A stretch of 5,735 nucleotides of DNA from Crocinitomicaceae bacterium. GTDB taxonomy: Bacteria > Bacteroidota > Bacteroidia > Flavobacteriales_D > Crocinitomicaceae. Under the pieces are notes generated by a model. That model was not told the origin of the DNA, ran no database searches, and worked only from the letters and a program-made list of their open reading frames with translations. Positions 1 through 5,735 of this stretch are shown in pieces. The translations under genes were made by a program, and so were the position numbers. The DNA lies in contig JABSPC010000501.1 of the NCBI GenBank assembly GCA_013215515.1, forward strand, positions 1 through 5,735, read 5' to 3'. Every line of letters begins with the position of its first letter. Position 1 is the first letter of the stretch.

Positions 1-3000
1 ACTGGTGGTCAAACGGCGCAACAACTTGCTGAAATTCTAGCAGGGCCAAATATTACAGTAACCAATGCAGTATTAACTGGTGCAGGTTCTGCTTCTGGTA
101 GCTTTGGGAACGGAACTTCTTCTGTTGGATTTAACTCAGGAGTAATCCTTTCTTCAGGAAATATTAACGAAGCACCTGGACCAAACGCAGCAGCGAACAC
201 AGGAGCCGATCTTGGAACGCCAGGAACTGCTCAAATGACAGCTTTGGCTGGTGTTGCTACTCAAGATGCAATCACTCTTGAATTTGATTTTGAAGTTCAA
301 TCTTCATTTATTCAGTTCAACTACGTTTTTGCTTCAGAAGAGTATCCTGAATACGCTCCACCAAATAGTTCTGCGTTTAATGATGTATTTGCATTCTTTA
401 TTAGTGGACCTGGTATTACGGGTGAAGAGAATATCGCTTTAGTTCCAGCAACGACGAACCCAGTAACAATTAACAACATTAATGCAATTACGAACAATCA
501 ATATTACATTGATAATGCAGGTGGTGCTGATTTAGAGTATGATGCTTTTACAACAATATTAGAAGCGAGTAGAAACAACTTAACGGCCTGTGCTGTTTAT
601 CACCTGAAGCTGGTTATTTCTGATGCAGGAGATGGAGAATATAGCTCTGCTGTTTTTCTTCAAGAAAATTCACTTGTACAAGGTTTAGTCGAAGTACAAA
701 CACAAACAATAAATTCGGATGATATTGCTTTGGAAGGATGTATTCCAGCAAGCTTTACATTTGCATTTGATGACGTAAGCAACCAAGATAGAATTATAAC
801 ATACTACGTCGCAGGAACTGCGGTAAATGGAGTTGATTATCAATTCATCGATAGTTCATTGACCATTGTTGCAGGAGATACTTCAGCAACGATAACCATT
901 GATGCTTTCTCTGATGGACTTCCTGAAGGTCAAGAATCAGTATATATTATTTATCAACCGGCGCCATGTGCGGCCTGGGATACTGCATTCCTTTATATAG
1001 AAGATGCCCAGCCCATAGAATTTACACTCGATGGTTTTAACTTGGATTGTTATGATGACAACTCTGGTGAAATTCAAGTGAATGCAACGGGTGGTTTCCC
1101 ACCTTATAATTTCGAAGTCACCTATCCCGATAATAGTCAAGGAAACGAAACCAACAACCCTATTACGGGATTAGAAGCTGGAACATATGTTGTTCAAGTT
1201 TTTGATTCCTATGGATGTCAAGCTGAGGCTCTGGTCATCGGTGGGATTTTTGATGCCGATACAACATTCCTTCCAGATGTTCCGGGTGGTACTGTTACGA
1301 CATACGATGCGCCTCTTGTGATTTCTGGTTTCAACCCGGGTCAAACAATTACGGATGTGAGTCAAATCCAACAAATCTGTTTAACAATGGAACACTCATA
1401 CTTGGGTGATTTATGGATCCAAGTTGAAGCACCATCTGGTGAGATCATTACTTTGAAACCACAAAATGGCGGTGGATCATGTGATTTAGGTGAGCCTTTC
1501 GCAACTGGTCCCGTTGATGGATCTGCAGGTTCATTGTTAACAGACCCAGGAATTGGATTTGAATATTGCTTTAATGCATCTCCAATCTATGGAACAATGG
1601 TGGGAGAATCAAATAACTTTACCCATACGATTCCAGCTGCTGGTGGAGGAACGTACACAGATGAATACCTTCCTGCCGGTTCTTATACCTCAGATGAGAG
1701 TTTTGCAGGATTGATTGGAGCCGACATGAATGGAACTTGGATTGTTCACGTAACGGATCAATACAACTTGGATAATGGATACATCTTTAACTGGTACATC
1801 AGTTTAATCGGTGATTTACCAGATACACTTGTAACATTGACTCAACCAGCCGAGATTGTAACTACTGGTTTTGTTACCGATGCAACGTGTGGTGGTTCTG
1901 ATGGTTCAATCAATATTGATATTACGGACGCAGTTGCTCCTTATACAGTATTATGGAGTAGCGGTCAAACAACTGAAGATATCTCAGGAATCCCTGCTGG
2001 AACGTATACGTTAACAGTAACGGACGGAAATGGATGTACATCAGTAGAAACATTCTTAGTGAACAATATTGGTTCATTGAGTATTACTTATACTGTAACT
2101 CCAACATCTTGTTTTGGAGGAAATGATGGAACAATTGATATTACACCGGCTGGTGGAGCAACTCCTTATACCTTCTCTTGGTCGAATGGACCAACATCGG
2201 AAGATCTTTCTGGATTAACTACTGGAGATTATACGGTAACAATGACGGATCAACAAGGATGTGTTATTTCAGAAGTTATTACTGTAATCGATGCAGACGA
2301 AGTAGTAATTACTTTGGTTTCGTTGATTGATGAAGAATGTAATACGGATAACGGCTCAATCGATATTAATGTATCTGGTGGAACGGGATCATTTGGATTC
2401 CAATGGTCAAGTGGACAGTCCTCAGAAGATCTTTCAAACTTAAGTTCTGGAACTTATGTTATCGATGTTATTGATGGAAATAGTTGTACATCATCTGCGT
2501 CTTATGATATAGTGAATGACGTTTCGAACTGTTCAGCTTTCTGTTTCATTGAAGTAGAAGAAAACACAATCATCAATGAGATTTGTGGAAACGCAAATGG
2601 TAGTATTGATGTAAACATATTAAATGCTGTTGCACCAGTAACGTTCTCTTGGAGCAACGGAGCAACAACGGAAGATATTTCAGGATTGACAGCTGGTTCT
2701 TACACTGTTGTCGCAACAGATGCTAATAACTGTTCTGATGTGGTAACATTTACTGTTATCAATGACGCAGGAAATTTAATGATTGCATCTTCATCAGTGG
2801 GTGAAGAGAATTGTGGAAACGCAAATGGTTCTGTTGACATTACGGTAACGGGTGGGGCATTGCCTTATACATTCTCTTGGGACAATGGAGAGATAACAGA
2901 AGACATTGGTTCTTTAACTGCTGGAACTTACGTAGTAACAATTACGGATGGAAATGGATGTCAAACTTCAGGATCATTTACTGTAAACAACAATGCAGGA

Positions 3001-5735
3001 ACTCTTGCAGCATCAGCTTCTGTTGTTCCCGAATTGTGTACGGCTCAAAATGGTTCAATCAACCAGACTGTAACAGGCGGAAATGGAGTGATAACCTACT
3101 CATGGGATTCTGGTCAAACAACGCAAGACATTAGTAACCTGCCAACTGGAACTTATACGTGTACAATCACGGACGAAACGGGATGTTATATTATAGAGGA
3201 ATACTTCGTAGACCAAAGCTCCGGTGATATCACGTTGGTTGGTTCTAACATTATCAATGAGGTTTGTGGTAATAGCCAAGGAGCAATAAACATAACACTA
3301 ACTGGAAACAACTTGGTATTTGCTTGGTCAAATGGAACGACTACTGAAGATTTAACAGGAGTGCCTTCTGGTAACTACTTCTGTGTTATAACGAATGCAC
3401 AGGGTTGTACATTCACAACGCCAACATTCTCTGTTATAAACGCTTCAGGAACATTAAGTGTAACGACACAATTAATTACGGATGAAATTTGTGGCAACTC
3501 AAATGGATCTATTAACATGAATGTATCTGGAGGAACTGCACCATACACTTTTGTTTGGTCGAATGGCTCTTCAAATGAGGATCTTGTTGGCTTGAGTGCT
3601 GGTTCATATACTTTAACAGTAACAGATTTCAATGGTTGTTCTGAAAGTCACACGATGACAGTAGAATCTAACTCTGGAACATTGGCAATTCAAAATGCGA
3701 TTGTAACGGATGAAACATGCGCAGATGGAGCAGGTTCAATAGATGTTATCCTTATTGGAGGATCAGGACCAATGAATTATTCATGGGACTCAGGTCAAAC
3801 TTCTGAAGATTTAACTGGACTTTCTGCTGGAACATATGAAATTACAGTAACGGATAACAACGGTTGTGTTGTTGTTCAATCTTATACGATCAACAATCAA
3901 GCAAATGCTATCGCGTACACTTCAGTAGTAACAAACGAGGTTTGTTCTAATGGAGCTGGTTCAGTTGCATTGACAGTAACAGGTGGTCAAGGGCCATACA
4001 CATACGTTTGGTCAATTGGTGGGGCGAACTCTTCGATTACTGGACTTTCATCAGGAACATTGTTCTGTACAATTACAGATGGTAACAGTTGTTCAATCAT
4101 CACTGAAGTATTCACAATTGGAAATACACCAAATGGAATTTCAGCCTCAACGGTTGTAACGGACGCTTCATGTTCAAACAATGGTTCGATTGATTTGACG
4201 GTTGTTGGCGGAGCAAATCCTTTAACGTTCGCTTGGTCGAATGCTGAAACAACAGAAGACATTGTAAATCTTGGAGCTGGAACGTATACTTATACTGTAA
4301 CCGATTTCAACGGATGTCAAGTTGGAGGGGCTGCAGATGTGATTCAAACAAATGGAAATATTACCTATACGTTTATTGCTTCTTCTGAAACATGTGGAAA
4401 CGGAACAGGTTCAATTGATTTAACTCCAGTAGGAGGAACATCACCTTATACTTTTGTATGGTCAAGTGGTCCAACGAGTGAAGACTTAATAGGGCTTTCT
4501 GCAGGAACATATTGGTGTACAATTACCGATTTCACAGGATGTTCAGTTACGACAAGTAACATCGATATCGGTGACTTACCAGGATCACTTAGTATTACAA
4601 ACGTGATCGCGATTGATGAAACATGTTCAAACGGATTGGGTAGTATTGACATCTCACACACTGGAGGAGCGAACCCAGTAACCTTCGTTTGGTCAAATGG
4701 CCCAACGACAGAAGATATCTCAGGACTTAGTTCAGGAACATACTCAGTAGTTGTAACAGACAACAATGGATGTGAGGCAACAACTCAAGCAGTTGTTGGA
4801 TCATCTGCCGGAGCAATGGCTATTGTTCAACCAATCGTAACAAATGAAAACTGTGGAAATGCTGACGGAACAATCAACATTACAATCACTGGAGCTCAAA
4901 ACCCAGTAACGTATGTTTGGTCAAACGGAGCGACGAGTCAAGACATCACAGGATTAACAGCAGGAACATACAACATAACTGCAACAGATGGAAATGGATG
5001 TATCGTTAATGGTTCTTATGATGTAATCAATAACGGAACATCATTGGCAATCGCAAGTGCAACAATCAGTGATGAATATTGTGGATCAGGATCGGGATCA
5101 GTAACGATAACCGTAACAGGAGGAGCAAACCCATACACTTACGCATGGTCAAATGGTGGAACAACTGCAATGATCGATAATTTAAGTGCAGGAACATACA
5201 GTGTTGTTGTAACAGATGCAGGTGGATGTTCAGTAAATGGATCTTACACTGTAGCAAACAATGCAGGTAACTTAGTTGTAACTGGAGTCGTGACCGACGA
5301 AAACTGTGGTAACACAGATGGAGGGATCGACATCACAACAAACGGAGGAAACTTGCCATTGACATTTGCATGGGACTCAGGAGAAACGACAGAAGATCTT
5401 ACATTGGTATCCGCTGGAACGTACAACTTGGTTGTAACGGATCAATTTGGATGTACAGCAAACTACAACGGAACGATTGTGAACATCACAGGAGGTCTTG
5501 GAGTTACAGTAGATTTAGTAACGGACGAGAACTGTGGTTTATCAGACGGAGCGATTGCTGTAACAACAACTGGAGCAGGAATCATTTCTACAGTATGGGA
5601 CTCAGGTCAAGTAACAGAAGATATCACAGGGCTTTCAGCTGGAACCTATACAATTACTGTTTCGACGGCAAGTTGTTCAGTTACTGCAACTGCAACAGTT
5701 GTGAATCAAACGGGAACGTTAGTAACGACATTTAC
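1..5735 (+). CDS. Giant SprB-repeat surface protein, internal fragment (both ends outside window)
   Basis: Frame 1 is open from the first to the last base: 1,911 complete codons with no stop, start or frameshift. Domains in order are choice-of-anchor L (about 3-227), a Calx-beta-like sandwich (231-335), one SprB-like repeat (336-414), a P-domain (421-605), then 17 complete SprB-type repeats and the start of another (611 to end). Anchor-L domains usually lie just after the signal peptide, so the true start is probably a few tens of codons upstream; Met79 is inside that domain and is not the start. The family contains very long gliding or adhesion proteins such as Flavobacterium johnsoniae SprB, exported by the type IX secretion system through a C-terminal sorting domain; that end is not visible here. 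The inferred role is a cell-surface or released adhesin with a binding head and a repetitive stalk. There are only four Lys/Arg in the whole fragment (R191, K203, R264, K486). A specific ligand or motility role cannot be assigned, and orthology to sprB itself is not claimed. Confidence 0.93.
7..681 (+). other. Choice-of-anchor L domain
   Basis: Residues about 3-227. The recognisable signatures are an opening QQLAEILAGPNITVTNA segment, the GVILSSG turn (48-54), EFDFEVQ (94-100), FNYVFASEEYPEY (106-118), FNDVFAFFISGPGI (126-139), NIALVP (144-149), the EYDAFT element (179-184), and YHLKLVISDAGDGEYSSAVFL (200-220). The order and spacing match the choice-of-anchor L family, which occurs near the N-terminus of large secreted proteins in Bacteroidota and elsewhere whose C-terminal anchoring signals vary (hence the name). 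Its molecular function is not established. The final motif usually reads DSAVFL and here begins with Ser instead of Asp. One cysteine (C197) is seen. The first strand may begin just before base 1. Confidence 0.88.
691..1005 (+). other. Calx-beta-like beta-sandwich domain
   Basis: Residues 231-335. The segment has the Calx-beta pattern: an EG near the start (245-246), a YYV strand followed by GTAVNGVDY (272-280), a strand ending in the VAGDTSATITI turn (290-300), then an acidic DGLPEGQES loop (305-313) and a last hydrophobic strand. Calx-beta modules are often calcium-binding spacers in extracellular adhesins. Two cysteines, C247 and C323, sit near the two ends and could close the domain with a disulfide. 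It directly follows the anchor-L domain, a pairing common in this group of proteins. The fold assignment rests on motif resemblance only. Confidence 0.6.
1006..1242 (+). repeat. Isolated SprB-like repeat before the P-domain
   Basis: Residues 336-414. It carries the repeat landmarks C350, SGEIQV, ATGGFPPYNFEV (362-373), ITGLEAGTYVVQVFD (388-402) and YGC ending at C406. It is longer between its two cysteines (57 residues inclusive against 48-50 in the array) and lacks the Trp-Ser-Asn-Gly motif that every array repeat keeps. It is therefore a diverged or ancestral copy, separated from the array by the P-domain. Confidence 0.72.
1261..1815 (+). other. Proprotein convertase P-domain (P_proprotein-like)
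   Basis: Residues 421-605. The P-domain landmarks are present: ITDVSQIQQICLTMEHSYLG (450-469) with DLWIQVEAPSG (470-480) and ITL (483-485) for the early strands, an AGLIGADMNGTWIVHVTD stretch (569-586), and NLDNGYIFNWYISL (589-602) at the end. In convertases and many bacterial subtilisins this jelly-roll domain follows a protease and stabilises it. No protease catalytic domain is seen here, so it is probably a free-standing binding or spacer module, as in other Bacteroidota surface proteins. Cysteines at 460, 494 and 523 leave one unpaired if a disulfide forms. K486, within this domain, is the last Lys or Arg in the window. Confidence 0.83.
1831..2520 (+). repeat. SprB-type repeats 1-3 (first block)
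   Basis: Residues 611-840. Cysteine pairs that bound each repeat core are C630/C679, C704/C754 and C780/C829. Each core runs from a Cys through DGSI or DGTI-type residues, a GG-PYTF-W strand, an [ST]-[ST]-E-D-[IL] turn, an [AS]-G-T-Y-like strand and a terminal G-C or S-C. The residues after the first Cys vary (CGGSDG, CFGGNDG, CNTDNG), unlike the CGN or CSN start that dominates later. The block starts with a TQPAEIV lead-in, the usual opening of SprB repeats. The repeats are expected to be extracellular beta domains forming a stalk. Confidence 0.88.
2521..2559 (+). other. Cys-rich irregular insertion between repeats 3 and 4
   Basis: Residues 841-853. The linker from the last Cys of repeat 3 (C829) to the first Cys of repeat 4 (C862) is about seven residues longer than the others and contains a CSAFC element (C844 and C848). 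Apart from these two, every cysteine in the array sits at a fixed repeat position. It marks a boundary between two differently styled repeat blocks. Confidence 0.65.
2560..5706 (+). repeat. SprB-type repeats 4-17 (second, more uniform block)
   Basis: Residues 854-1902, fourteen repeats. Core cysteine pairs are 862/911, 938/987, 1013/1062, 1089/1136, 1164/1213, 1240/1289, 1315/1364, 1391/1439, 1465/1514, 1542/1591, 1618/1667, 1694/1743, 1769/1818 and 1845/1892. First-Cys spacing is 74-77 residues, about 228 bp. The consensus core is C-G-N-x-x-G-S-I, G-G-x-x-P-x-T-F-x-W-S-N-G, T-T-E-D-[IL], G-L-x-A-G-T-Y, V-T-D-x-N-G-C. The Trp is present in all copies. Exceptions: repeat 7 has a 48-residue core with a shortened middle; repeats 10 and 15 lack the E-D pair; repeat 17 ends STASC instead of TD-x-x-GC; repeats 6, 7, 10 and 12 have a third Cys. 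By eye the DNA copies are diverged, so the array does not look recently duplicated. Confidence 0.9.
5707..5735 (+). repeat. Start of repeat 18, cut by window edge
   Basis: The last residues, QTGTLVTTF, match the N-A-G-x-L lead-in that precedes the first Cys of each array repeat, so the array continues past the window. The frame is still open at the last base. Confidence 0.7.

Noticed and set aside
9..200. Short minus-strand open frame at the left edge, and a + frame at 251-442
   Set aside because: Both overlap well-matched choice-of-anchor L coding sequence in frame 1 and resemble no known protein.
235..237. In-frame ATG (Met79) as a possible start of the gene
   Set aside because: The anchor-L domain already extends through residues 3-78 in the same frame, so the start must be upstream of the window.
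937..1374. Two 67-codon minus-strand open frames (937-1140 and 1171-1374)
   Set aside because: They are antisense to the Calx-beta-like, SprB-like and P-domain coding sequence, with no recognisable domain.
2877..3134. 85-codon + strand open frame in another reading frame
   Set aside because: Cys- and Arg-rich out-of-frame translation of the repeat DNA, without any domain, and overlapped completely by the continuous frame-1 gene.
4446..4766. 106-codon open frame on the minus strand
   Set aside because: It lies wholly inside the SprB repeats. Its translation repeats a PFDQTKV-like motif that is just the antisense of the Trp-Ser-Asn-Gly region, and the same shadow recurs at 3375-3632 and 3987-4262.
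1831..5735. CRISPR or other non-coding tandem repeat
   Set aside because: The period is about 228 bp, copies are diverged in DNA but conserved in protein, and the frame is open throughout; these are coding domain repeats.
1..5735. Frameshift or pseudogene
   Set aside because: Every domain and all 17 repeats stay in frame 1 with conserved landmarks; no interruption was found.

Overview
The window is the interior of one very large gene. Reading from base 1 in frame 1 of the + strand, there is no stop codon for all 5,735 bases (1,911 complete codons), and neither the start nor the end of the gene is inside. Residue numbers below count codons from base 1. The domain set (choice-of-anchor L, SprB-type repeats, a P-domain) is typical of giant secreted surface proteins of Bacteroidota. 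The AT-leaning codon use and near-exclusive TGT for Cys fit a member of the Flavobacteriia. Fluviicola-like Crocinitomicaceae would be a reasonable guess, but the sequence does not prove a genus.

Layout: residues about 3-227 are a choice-of-anchor L domain. Residues 231-335 form a Calx-beta-like beta-sandwich. Residues 336-414 are one isolated SprB-like repeat. Residues 421-605 are a proprotein-convertase P-domain. From residue about 611 to the window edge runs a tandem array of 17 complete SprB-type repeats plus the start of an eighteenth. The period is 74-77 residues (about 228 bp), apart from one longer 82-residue step between repeats 3 and 4. No intergenic DNA, RNA gene, mobile element, CRISPR array, promoter or terminator is visible; the smaller open frames on both strands are shadows of this gene.

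The protein is inferred to be an exported, cell-surface or released adhesin-like filament. An N-terminal recognition head (anchor-L, Calx-beta-like, P-domain) would be held out on a long stalk of disulfide-stapled beta domains. By family precedent it would be exported by the type IX secretion system through a C-terminal sorting domain lying beyond the window.

The most striking features are compositional and positional. There is not a single Lys or Arg codon in the last 1,425 residues, against about 124 Asp+Glu in the 1,291 residues of the array. Four repeats carry an extra cysteine at exactly the same position. A short Cys-rich insertion divides an older-looking three-repeat block from a more uniform fourteen-repeat block.
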